From the NCBI GenBank assembly GCA_027422505.1, contig JAPQWV010000001.1, positions 4,898,001 to 4,962,000 on the forward strand: a stretch of 64,000 nucleotides of DNA. The letters run 5' to 3'. The notes under the pieces were generated by a model. That model ran no database searches and was not told the DNA's origin. It saw only the letters and a program-made list of their open reading frames with translations. The translations under genes and the position numbers were made by a program. Numbering within the stretch: position 1 is the first letter of the stretch; the number at the start of each line of letters is the position of its first letter. Below, piece by piece: positions 21,300 through 31,237 of this stretch. This DNA comes from Craterostigma plantagineum. Lineage: Eukaryota > Streptophyta > Magnoliopsida > Lamiales > Linderniaceae.

Positions 21300-21579
21300 T
21301 CTATACTATTATATTAAGGGTGAGAGGTGATTATTAAATGCTAATCTGGTCTATAAAATATTTACAATTATAACCTCTCTATTTCTAATTTCATTAATTA
21401 AATAATTATCACATTTCATCCCTCAATTTTTTAGTTATTATACTTATACCCCTAATCATTATTTTCCATTTATATAAATAAAAATTATATTTCATCTACT
21501 AAATATAATTATAAATTTCAATATTAAAATTAAAATAATTATATTTTAAGCACATACATACATACATTGTGCAGATTAG
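21300..21579 (+). mobile_element. possible mini-Helitron directly abutting the previous one
   Basis: It begins TCTATACTATTATATTAAGG, a wording common at plant Helitron 5' ends, two bases after the CTAG at 21297. A GCACA...TGTGC stem (21550-21572) is followed by AGATTAG, an imperfect match to CTRR. The insertion would sit beside the preceding Helitron end. Confidence 0.35.
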
Positions 21580-22388
21580 TTCTAATTATTAAAATGCATG
21601 AGACAAGGCGTGCACTGCTGCAAATGTTGACATTTCGTGCCCAAGCTTTGCCTTGTGTGTTTCTCTATTAAGTTCATACGAAATGATGGAAATCAAGTAA
21701 TTAATTATTTAATTATTCTTTTGTTTAATTTTAAGGTTTACGACTTCTAATTATCCATCATTTCTACGCAAATCGCCATATCATATATTACATATTCTTT
21801 CTTCTTTTGGTTTACTTAATCTATGCATTGTGAACAATGGTTGTTATATTTGGAATTATTTGTTTTTTTAGGGGTGGAATCCAAACTCATGCCAATGTTG
21901 TGTGTCCAGGTCCACAAAATTAAAAGTTCACATTTAGTGCTGGATTGAGTGGCTATTAATAGAAACAAAATATAAAAATATAAAAAAATGATACACTCTA
22001 AAATTTTTATTTAAAATGATCATTCAACGATGGTATTGATCAAGCTTTTAGGCGAAATAGTTAGCCGTCCCAATGCTTCGATTTTTCTTCTTTTTTTATA
22101 ATGTTTTTTTTCTCACTTCTTATGTTTATTGTTTATCTTTCTACTTTCGACTAAGCAAAAGCGAATAATAATGATATATATTAAATACATGCATATCCAC
22201 GCAAGTCAATAAAGTAAAGTCGTCGAACCACGCTTGTGACAATTAATCACTGTCTAAATAATTGCTAACCACATACATTCACACGAATCCAAGCAAAGCA
22301 AACCCGAACACGAAAGGTTAAAAAAAGGGACTATTTTACACTAATCATTATTCACTACAATCCATTGCAAATTAATAACGAAAAACCT

Positions 22389-23093
22389 TCACAAATAATA
22401 AAGATTGTCATCCCATCCCAAACCATGATGAGCATAATGATAATTATCTTGCACGTTACAAATCATCACATCGCTGATCATCGTCGTCCCATCATCAACT
22501 CCGAGGAATAAATGTGGTTGTTCCATGGAAGTTTTTTCAATCGAAAAAGACGAACAAGGACTGTTGCTTGAGAATCCATGATCAGAAGAAGACGATAGCC
22601 TTTGTATTTCCTTCTTAGCTTCTCCGAGCTTTTCTCTCAGCTTTATAAGCTGCACCCACACATTGAAAAATAAACAGTCAAGAACACACACACACACACA
22701 TACACACATTAAAGAGTGTAATAGTATTATGTATATGTATATATATCATACCTCGGATTCGAGGCGACATTTCTCAACAACAGTTGTGTCGTGTTGATAT
22801 TTGAGCCTTGCGTATTCCTCCTCCAATTTCTTGCTCTTCCAACGAGCTCTTCTGTTCTGAAACCAGACAGCAACTTGCCTCGGATCCAAGCCAAGCTCCG
22901 AAGCTAACTTGTCTTTCCTCTCTGATTCGAGCTTGTGCTCATCGCCGAAGCTTCGTTCTAACATGTTAGCTTGTTCGTCACTGAGCTTTCTTTTCCTCAT
23001 CATCATCATCGTCATGCCTTGCTGGTCGCCTTTGTTATTCTTCTTACGCCTCCTCCTAGGCTTGGAGCTAGGCTCGGATGACTTCGAAGCTGC

Positions 23094-23136
<43 letters not shown>

Positions 23137-23320
23137 TTAGATTAACCATTATTATGTATTTTTCTAATTATTTTTACAGTTCTTTTTCCTGCACGTGTGA
23201 TCAGTGGATTGAAGTACTACTGTACTTACCTTGTTGAGGGAAGCTGAACTGAGAGTAAACCCCAGGTTGATAGTACTGAGGAAAGGGTAGTACCTTTGCA
23301 TCATCAAATTCGGGGTTCAT
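22389..23320 (-). CDS. HD-Zip class I transcription factor, ATHB-21/40/53 type
   Basis: Three exons: 23320-23230, 23089-22752 and 22649-22389, with GT...AG introns at both junctions; 229 aa in total. The start [11 protein letters not shown] lies about 190 bp below a TATA box, and its first residues resemble the short acidic N-terminus of ATHB-40 relatives. Residues 40-50 are a basic [11 protein letters not shown] tract, probably nuclear targeting. The homeodomain spans about 60-119 with [10 protein letters not shown] (106-115) as recognition helix. The leucine zipper follows directly (about 119-160, Leu/Thr/Leu/Leu heptads), as in all HD-Zip proteins. Class I members bind CAATNATTG-type sites as dimers; the 21/40/53 group acts in ABA responses and bud dormancy in Arabidopsis. 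The gene appears intact. The exact orthologue is not decided. Confidence 0.9.
23094..23135. repeat. (TA)n microsatellite in HD-Zip intron 1
   Basis: About 20 TA units next to the acceptor side of intron 1, within 5 bp of the splice acceptor CAG at 23092-23090. Confidence 0.95.
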
Positions 23321-23507
23321 GATATCTTCTTTTTTTTTTCCCTTCTCTTTTTATGGATATATTTTTTCTTTTTTTTTGATTATGTCCTCTCTCTCTCGTT
23401 GTTTGTGCAGTGGTGTAAGAGCTGTAAGTTGATGGTTTGAAGTAAAGAAAGAATTTTGGAAAGCTGTTGTTTGCCCTAAGACAGTTTAGGATTGGTGGAG
23501 AACTTGA

Positions 23508-23518
23508 CATTTATAAAG
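23508..23518 (-). promoter_or_regulatory. TATA box of the HD-Zip gene
   Basis: TTTATAAAT on the minus strand, about 190 bp upstream of the ATG at 23320. A T/C-rich leader (23328-23400 on the plus strand shows the purine-rich complement) lies between. Confidence 0.55.
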
Positions 23519-23582
23519 TTGGAGTTTTGAATTAAGTCTTGGAGTATGAATTAATTACCATGTTGCCACTGCCTCGTTCTTG

Positions 23583-23600
23583 GAGAGAGAGAGAGAGAGA
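23583..23600. repeat. short (GA)n tract in the HD-Zip upstream region
   Basis: About nine GA units, roughly 265 bp upstream of the start codon. GAGA-type tracts are common in plant promoters, but no function can be claimed. Confidence 0.7.
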
Positions 23601-23862
23601 TTTTGTGTGATGCCACTCATAATTTTTTTGTAATGTTTTTTTACAAATTGTGATCATCCAATCGATCGATCGACACGAGACGGCCATTGTCTAGATATTT
23701 CCTCAAAATAATTTTGTGACAATTTGTAAATGAATGAACGAAAATATAAGTATGCTTTGGTTTCATGCCCGAAGCATATCATCATGTGATCCCGTGGTTT
23801 AGACGCTTACCTTTGTTTGGTTAGCACAGTAACACTAAAAAGTAAATAACATATTTATTTGA

Positions 23863-25049
23863 GGCTTTTTTAATTAAATAATTAAAAAAAAATCAAACAT
23901 TAACAAAATAAACAAGAAATAAAAACCATTAATAAAATAAAGATTTTCGTATTCTGGGATTACGAGTTACGTAACTCGTATTCCCAGAATACGAGTTACT
24001 ATCCTCGCTGGCGAGGGAGTCTTACGTGGAGTAACTCGTAATCCCAGAATACGAGTTAGATCTGGCTTTCAAGTAACTCGTAATCCTAAGTTACGAGTTA
24101 CATTCTTTTTTTTTTTTAATTTTTGAATTTTTTGTATTTTAATTTATTTTATATTTATTAATTATATAATCCACCAAATCATAAAATCGTCGTTATTTCA
24201 TGTGATTTTCATAATAAAAAATAATAAATGCATCTAATTTATTCTTTGTTTCGCGACGATTAAAATGATATGCATATCTTATATTTTTCGATATTCAAAA
24301 ATATTTAATTATTTTATAGAACCGTCTTCATTTGTAATAATCATATTTTCATGAAGAGTGTCCATGTACTATTAATTTGATTAACCATTTCATATTCGTT
24401 TTGTCATTACAATTTTCGTTAGGCGCTTATCTATTGAATAGTTTTATATATATATATATATATATATATAATGAATGAAATGCATCCATATCCATTTGTT
24501 GCCTGGACAGAAAACACGTTGTATTTCTGTTTCCTTGTGTTAATAGTACATAGAGACTTTTCATGAAAATATGATTATTACAAATCAAGTTTATAAAAAT
24601 AATTAAATATTTTTGAATATCGAAAAATATAAGATATGCATATCATTTTAATCGTCGCGAAACAAAGAATAAATTAGATGCATTTATTATTTTTTTATTA
24701 TGAAAATCACATGAGATAACGATGATTTTATGATTTGGTGGATTATATAATTAATAAATATAAAATAAATTAAAATACAAAAAATTAAAAAAAATAAAAA
24801 AAAAAAGAATGTAACTCGTAACTTAGGATTACGAGTTACTTGAAACCCAGATCTAACTCGTATTCTGGGATTACGAGTTACTCCATGTAAGACTCTCACG
24901 CCAGCGAGGATAGTAACTCGTATTCTGGGATTACGAGTTACGTAACTCGTAATCCCAGAATACGAAAATCTTTATTTTATTAATGGTTTTTATTTCTTGT
25001 TTATTTTGTTAATGTTTGATTTTTTTTTAATTATTTAATTAAAAAAGCC
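23863..25049. mobile_element. 1.19-kb foldback MULE, TSD TTTATTTGA
   Basis: The element is an almost complete inverted repeat. Each arm is about 520 bp and the central loop lies at about 24395-24545. Termini read GGCTTTTTTAATTAAAT on the left and its complement on the right. The nine bases TTTATTTGA flank it on both sides (23854-23862, 25050-25058), which assigns it to the Mutator superfamily. The arms contain nested palindromes built on AACTCGTAATCCCAG and CGTATTCTGGGATTACG. It has no coding capacity. Its left end lies 543 bp upstream of the HD-Zip start codon. A transcript through it would fold into a very long hairpin. Confidence 0.88.
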
Positions 25050-25271
25050 TTTATTTGATGTGCGTGACTCCCAATGAGTTTGGATAATGTTTAGTGGATG
25101 TGCGTGTCTATGTGTGTACTACCGAAAATTAAAATGTATAGTTGGTCATAATTATTCATAATTAGCTTAAGTTTTAGGAACGTATAATATGTTTAGTCTT
25201 ATATCTTTTATTTTGATAACGCCGCCTCCCTCAAGGGCTTTTTTTCTTTTCATCTAGTAGTATAGTAGTGT

Positions 25272-25704
25272 TATGAAATTTAAGAATGCAAACAAGATTT
25301 TTAGCGTGGTTCGGATTAAAGATCCTACATCCACGATCGAACTGCGTCGATGATTTATTGATATACGCTGTTTTACAAGATCACACACCTGGTGAATTGC
25401 AACAGCACATCTAATCACAAGAACTCACACTTTCTGTGTAAACTATAAAAATGGAATCAGTGATCTATTTTTGGGTTCATCGAATCTCCTTATAACAGAA
25501 ATTCCCGCGCCCTTTGTTTCTTCTTGTAGAATCGTCGATAGCAGCCACGCTTCTATAAGTGAAGTGTGCTTATAAGTGTAAAACGCGTTCTTTTATAATT
25601 AACCGCGCTTTTCTCCCTTTAAACTTATACTGAGCTTCTGATTCAATCGGCTTGAGCTTCTTCACTCACATCCATGTCTTCTGCTCTTCGCCTTAGCTTC
25701 AATA
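25272..25704 (-). repeat. 3' LTR of the young copia element
   Basis: The plus strand reads TATGAAATTTAAG...TTAGCTTCAATA. It differs from the 5' LTR at about two positions (near 25395 and 25535). A TATAAAAG box is present on the minus strand near 25590. Confidence 0.9.
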
Positions 25705-28700
25705 CGCCCCCGCAAGATGGATAAAGTGGACTCACTATAGACATCTTGACAAGGAATTGCCGCAGTGTTGGACCAGTGAGTGGCTTAGTAAAAATGTCAG
25801 CCAATTGGTGCTCTGACTTTATTGGCAGAACTTTGATTGTTCCAGCTGAAATGTGATGCCGAATGAAATGGCAATCAACTTCTATGTGCTTTGATCTCTC
25901 ATGGAATTTAGGATTTGATGCTAACATAAGAGCCGACTGATTATCACAATATATAACTGGTGTCTTCTTGCTTGTGAGGTCCAATTCCTCTAGCATCTGT
26001 TTTATCCAAAGTACTTCGGCAACAGCTGAACCTAGAGCCCTATACTCGGCCTCAGTAGATGATCGTGACACCGTTGGCTGCTTTTTAGCCTTCCATATGA
26101 CTATAGAGTTGCCCAAGAACGTGCAAAATCCTGTCACAGACCTCCTTGTGTCTTGGCATCCAGCCCAATCGGCATCCGAGAATGCCTTTAGTTCAAGGGA
26201 CTGGTCTGAGCTCAAGTGTATTCCCTGCCCTGGAGTGCCCTTTAGATACCTCAGTAGATGGTGAGCTGCAACGAGGTGACTGGTTCTTGGAGCTGCAATG
26301 TATTGACTCAACCTGTGGACTGAAAATGCTATATCTGGCCTCGTGAACGTTAGATAAAGCAGCCTACCAATCATTCTTCTGTATTGAAAAGGATTTGTTA
26401 GTAGATCTCCTTCCTCTGCTGAAATTTTTACAGCCGGGCTCATTGGTGATGACAATGGTTTAGCATTTATGTAACCAGTTTCTTCAAGCAGTTGGAGGGT
26501 GTACTGCTTTTGTGAAATATAAATTCCAGACTCATTCCTTGTGACTTCAATGCCCAGGAAGTAGCTGAGGTCTCCCAGGTCTTTGATTTTAAAACAAGTG
26601 TGAAGAAATTCTTTTGTCTACTGAATTATCTGGCTCGAAGGTCCTCCAATTATGATGTCATCTACATACACCAAGAGGACAACTAGCTGATCACCTTTGC
26701 CCTTTACAAACAACGTATGATCTGATTCAGTTTGGGTAAAACCAGAGCACTTCACTGCCTCAGAGAATCTCTTATTCCATTGCCGGGATGCTTGTTTTAA
26801 ACCATAGATGGATTTATGTAACCTACAAACTAATCTGCCTTCACTCGGCCTGTCATAAGCCCTGTTTAAACCCTCAGGCAGATCCATGTATACTTCTTCA
26901 TCTAACTCTCCATTTAAGAAAGCGTTGCTCACATCCAATTGAGTGAGATGCCAGCCCAGTTTTGCTGCCAAAGTGAGAATTATCTTGATGGTATTGGGCT
27001 TCGTAACTGGTGCAAACGTGTCTATATAGTCCACCCCTTCCTTTTGATCGTAACCCTTTGCAACTAACCTAGCTTTATGCTTCTCTACCTTCCCTTCTGA
27101 ATTCAGTTTGATCTTATACACCCACCTGCTTCCAACTGACTTATTCCCTCTTGGCAGTGGCACTATGGACCAGGTCTTGTTCTCTTCCATTGCTTTCAGT
27201 TCTTCATTCATGGCATTTATCCAATCTTTGGACCTGGAGGCCTGAGCATAGCTCTTTGGCTCATCTGCCAAGGCAACATGGTTGGAGAAAAACTGAGGCT
27301 GTCCTGAGTGAACTTCTCTGGACAGGATTTGTGATATGGGATATAAGACCCTCCTTTCCTGGACATTGTTGCAATGGTAGTCCCTCAAGTATAGAGGCCT
27401 CTTAGAATTCCTGTGAGGCCTTTTAGATTCTTCTGCAACATGACTTTGGATCCCTGGCACTTCCTCTGTTACTGCCTGAGTCCCTGTGTCTGCCTGTGTC
27501 AAGGAGTCCTGGCTTTCAGCACTGTCTTGTATAGACGAGGTAGGTTGTTCTTCTGCTTCTTCTGTTACTACTAATGGGTTACTTATATCTGGTTCTGAAG
27601 GGCAGAACCTTGGCAGAACATACTCTGGAAATGGATCAGTGGCAGCAGCAGCCATGGTGCTGAATGGGAACTCCTTTTCTCTGAAAATGACATCCCTAGA
27701 GATGAATATTTCGCTAGTTGCTAAATCCAACACCTTGTAGCCCTTCATACCATTAGGATAGCCCAGAAATACACATTCTCTAGCTCTTGGGTCGAACTTT
27801 TTCCTCCCTGCAGCAAGAGTAGAAGAGAAACAGAGACATCCAAATACTTTCAAGGTATTATAGTTGACTGGTCTTTGGAAAATGAGCTCGTAAGGACACT
27901 TGTTGGCTAGATTTAATGAAGGGGTTCTATTTATGAGGAAAGCAGCTGTGAGAACACATTCTGACCAATACTCAATGGGTACTCTAGACTGAAAATACAA
28001 GGATCTTGCTACATTTAGCAAGTGTTGGTGCTTTCTTTCAACGAGTGAGTTTTGTTGAGGTGTTTGAACGCAAGACAGGTGATGAACTATCCCCTTTTCT
28101 CTGAATAAGCTGCTTAGGTTAAGTTCTTTTTCATTATCTGTTCTCAAAGTTTTAATCTTCCTACCAAATTGTGTCTCAGCATAGGCTAAAAAATAGGTGA
28201 TCACTGATTTTGCCTCGGCCTTTTGCTTAATCATGAATAACCAGGTGAATCTAGAGTGATCATCTATAATAGTAACAAAGTATCTATGACCTAAGTGAGA
28301 AGGCACGTGAAAGGGCCCCCAAATGTCACAGTGTACAAGATCTAGAATGGAACAGACTGTTTTATTATCATCTGGAAAAGGAGCTCGTTTCTGTTTGGCT
28401 ATGGGACATATCTTGCAAAAGAAATCTGTTGTCCTATCATCATGCTTCAGAGATGCTCTTAAGACTTCTAAGACCTTATTAGATGGATGACCTAACCTAT
28501 TATGCAAGAAATCTACAGACAGATTATTAAGAAAAGTCACATTCTGCTCAGCATTAGAGAAATCAGACTGCATGATGTAGAGCCCAGCCTCTTGCCTACA
28601 CCTGCCAATTACTTGCATTGAATTGTCCTGTATCACAAATCCATTAGCTTGAAAGATGAATGCATAATCATTATCACGTGCCATGGTGCTCACAGACACA

Positions 28701-29284
28701 AGATTGAAGTGGAATTCAGGCACATAAAGCACATCAGTGAGTGTGATGAATTTATTTAATGCATAGGACCCTGCTATGTTCACAGTGATTATCCTATTAT
28801 CTGGTAAGAATACTTTGGATTCCTCAATCTCATGTAGATCAAACAGCAAATTTAAATGACTGCAAATATGTCTTGTTGCCCCTGTATCTAATAACCAATA
28901 CCTGGAACCTGTTAGACATGGCAGATTGAAAGAAAAACAGGTTCCTATACCTGTACCCTTCTCATCAGATTCCACCAATTCTGTGTGGTTTTGCAGCAGG
29001 CTTGTTCCTGTTTGATTGACTAGTGCTCTCAGGCTCTGAAGCTGGAAAGGAGTCAGTTGCAGCTGCACTACAGAATCCCTCGCAACAGGACCAAGATTTC
29101 CAAGATTGTCCTGACAGCAAAGACTTGCTGCTTTGGCTTGTCCTGTCTCTACTGCTGTCTGATATACCCTGGCTCCCTTGAATCGAGTATTCTGCTTGAA
29201 TCCTTGTGGAAACCCCGTGGATTTGATAGCAAGTTTCCACTGTGTGTCCCTTCTTATTGCAGTGAGTGCACACAGGTTTGGCAT
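25643..29284 (-). pseudogene. copia pol: protease, integrase, RT, RNase H, one internal stop
   Basis: A single frame from about 29284 to 25643 interrupted only by TAG at 26618-26620. In order: protease with WLLDTGATRHICSH; the HHCC zinc-binding region (HNRLGHPS ... CKICPIAKQ); the integrase core (HCDIWGPF, LRTDNEKE, QNSLVERKHQH), giving the D-D-E triad; RT (KARLVAKGYDQ, LTQLDVSNAFLNGEL, LVYVDDIIIGG); RNase H (SDADWAGCQD, SSTEAEYRAL, IYCDNQSALM). The family's role is cDNA synthesis and integration. The stop falls shortly after the YVDD catalytic motif, so a full product needs readthrough or helper enzyme. The frame relative to gag is shifted at about 29225. Confidence 0.88.
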
Positions 29285-30116
29285 ACTCCTTCCTATCTCT
29301 GTACAGGTTTTTCTTAACAGATTCAGTGTTACTTCTAGCTGCTAGCATAGCCATACTGCTGTTCTGTTCCTCACTTGTTCTCCACTGTCCTTGAACCATA
29401 GATCTTTGTTTTTCCTCCTGAACCAATAGCGAGAACACCTTATTAACAGAAGGTGTTGGATCCATCAGGAGGATCTGCCCACGAGTTTGGGAATAAGACT
29501 CATGTAATCCCATCAGAAATGTAAGAACATATTCCTCTTCAAGATGCTCTTTAACTGCCTTTATGCCTCCGCAGGTACAAGTACAGGATGGTCTGAAGCT
29601 GGATAATTCATCCCAGATTGTCTTCAGCTTGGTAAAATACTCAGCCACAGTATCTGTTCCTTGGGCAAGATTAATCAGCTCCCTTTTAAGTTCAAAAATT
29701 CTGGGTTTATTTGTCTGTCCAAACCGCTCCTCCAAATCGACCCAGACATCCCTAGCCGGAGAATTGTACAAGATACTTGCTGAGATCTGCTTTGAGACCG
29801 AATTAATGATCCAAGATATAACAACATTGTTGTTTCTTCTCCAAGCACTTAGCCTACTTGAATCTGTCGTCACTGGTGGTACTAGGCTGCCATTAACAAA
29901 GCCTTCTTTGTTTCGGCCAATAAGAGCAATCATCATTGCTCTGCTCCAAGTGGCGTAATTCTCGCCATTGAGTTGTTCGTGCACCAGCAATTGCCCAGAC
30001 ACATCGTTTCCACTCAAGAAGTAAGGATCGTTGATTAAAGAAAGGGCATTTGCAGCTGGCTGGTTTTCTGTCGATGACTGATTTCGCGTAGATTGTTGTT
30101 CACCATCTTCATCCAT
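28965..30116 (-). pseudogene. copia gag with CCHC zinc knuckle
   Basis: A 383-aa frame starting MDEDGEQQSTRN. The capsid-type copia gag domain (about residues 35-240) includes ENYATWSRAMMIAL, SASILYNS, VWVDLEERF and LMGLHESY. The knuckle CTHCNKKGHTVETC lies at about 29230-29272 on the minus strand. Directly after it the frame is shifted within a run of G (about 29224), and the remaining residues to 28965 are out of phase with the family sequence. Initiation is 54 bp below the 5' LTR and its primer-binding site. Confidence 0.86.
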
Positions 30117-30157
30117 TGTTACTCAATCGATTGCAATTACAGCTCAAGCGAATTATC

Positions 30158-30169
30158 GCTCTGATACCA
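30158..30169 (-). promoter_or_regulatory. primer-binding site, initiator tRNA-Met type
   Basis: TGGTATCAGAGC on the minus strand, directly adjoining the 5' LTR end. It is the standard primer site of plant copia elements. Confidence 0.9.
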
Positions 30170-30602
30170 TATGAAATTTAAGAATGCAAACAAGATTTTT
30201 AGCGTGGTTCGGATTAAAGATCCTACATCCACGATCGAACTGCGTCGATGATTTATTGATATACGCTGTTTTACAAGATCACACACCTGGTGAATCGCAA
30301 CAGCACATCTAATCACAAGAACTCACACTTTCTGTGTAAACTATAAAAATGGAATCAGTGATCTATTTTTGGGTTCATCGAATCTCCTTATAACAGAAAT
30401 TCCCGCGCCCTTTGTTTCTTCTTGTAGAATCGTCGATAGCAGTCACGCTTCTATAAGTGAAGTGTGCTTATAAGTGTAAAACGCGTTCTTTTATAATTAA
30501 CCGCGCTTTTCTCCCTTTAAACTTATACTGAGCTTCTGATTCAATCGGCTTGAGCTTCTTCACTCACATCCATGTCTTCTGCTCTTCGCCTTAGCTTCAA
30601 TA
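30170..30602 (-). repeat. 5' LTR of the young copia element
   Basis: 433 bp, paired with 25272-25704, with the AGTGT duplication beyond its outer end. Confidence 0.92.
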
Positions 30603-30790
30603 AGTGTATTTGTACCTATAATTCTTTGCTTATTTTTCTTTTCTAGACATTTGAATATTATATGTTGCATTTCAACTTGAAAATTATATGATCGATAAAA
30701 ATAATAAAATATAAGCACGGATGTATGTTCTGTCTCCTGATTGGCACACTAACCTCACTTTAGTCTATGCTCAATTTCGTTTGAAATCAT

Positions 30791-31083
30791 CTGTCCCACA
30801 ATTATTGTCCCCCTCTATGTCCCAAATGATCTATCCGTTGTATTTTAAATCATGAGGTTCAAAAATTTTATTTTTTGTTTATTAATTCCTTTAATTCTAT
30901 ATTCCACCAAATCATAAAATCATTATTATTTCATGTGATTATAAGATAAAAATAAATAAACACATCCCATTTATTCCTTATTTTATGATGATCAATTTGA
31001 TATCCATATCATATATTTTTCGATAATCATAAAAATTATTTTAACAATGTGGGACAGAATGTGAGACAGAAATTGTGGGACAG
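30791..31083. mobile_element. 293-bp MITE with CTGTCCCACAATT termini
   Basis: The left end CTGTCCCACAATTA and the right end AATTGTGGGACAG are inverted copies, and further GTCCC/GGGAC words sit inside each end. The interior (about 30903-31043) resembles the arm sequence of the foldback MULE near 24170-24320 (CCACCAAATCATAAAATC, TATATTTTTCGATA). A target-site duplication was not clear. Confidence 0.6.
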
Positions 31084-31177
31084 ACAATTTCAGCCGGCCC
31101 AATTTGGTGAAAAAAATTATTCCTTTGCTAAGAGAATCGTGGCTGGAGAAAAGTCTGTGTACATTAGAAAAGAGTTA

Positions 31178-31237
<60 letters not shown>

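Larger units (their letters stand above)
20732..22388. other. AT-rich intergenic region downstream of the HD-Zip gene
   Basis: No protein-coding gene is seen. It holds Helitron-like termini near 21268-21579 and otherwise unique AT-rich sequence. The last few hundred bases should include the 3' UTR of the HD-Zip gene. Confidence 0.6.
25272..30602 (-). mobile_element. young, nearly intact Ty1/copia element, TSD AGTGT
   Basis: 5331 bp on the minus strand. The LTRs (25272-25704 and 30170-30602) are both 433 bp and differ at about two positions by eye. AGTGT flanks both ends (25267-25271, 30603-30607). The primer-binding site TGGTATCAGAGC (initiator Met tRNA type) abuts the 5' LTR, and a G-rich polypurine tract (TTGCGGGGGCG) abuts the 3' LTR. 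Gag, protease, integrase, RT and RNase H are all present in copia order. The only disruptions I find are one frameshift after the zinc knuckle (about 29225) and one TAG in RT (26618). It is the most recently active large element in the window. Confidence 0.92.

Noticed and set aside
23304..23510. 68-aa minus frame just upstream of the HD-Zip start
   Set aside because: It overlaps the start codon region in another frame and lies in the 5' UTR. The spliced gene model from 23320 explains the homology.
24687..24899. 70-aa minus frame in the foldback element
   Set aside because: Part of the inverted-repeat arm; its composition is purely that of the repeat.
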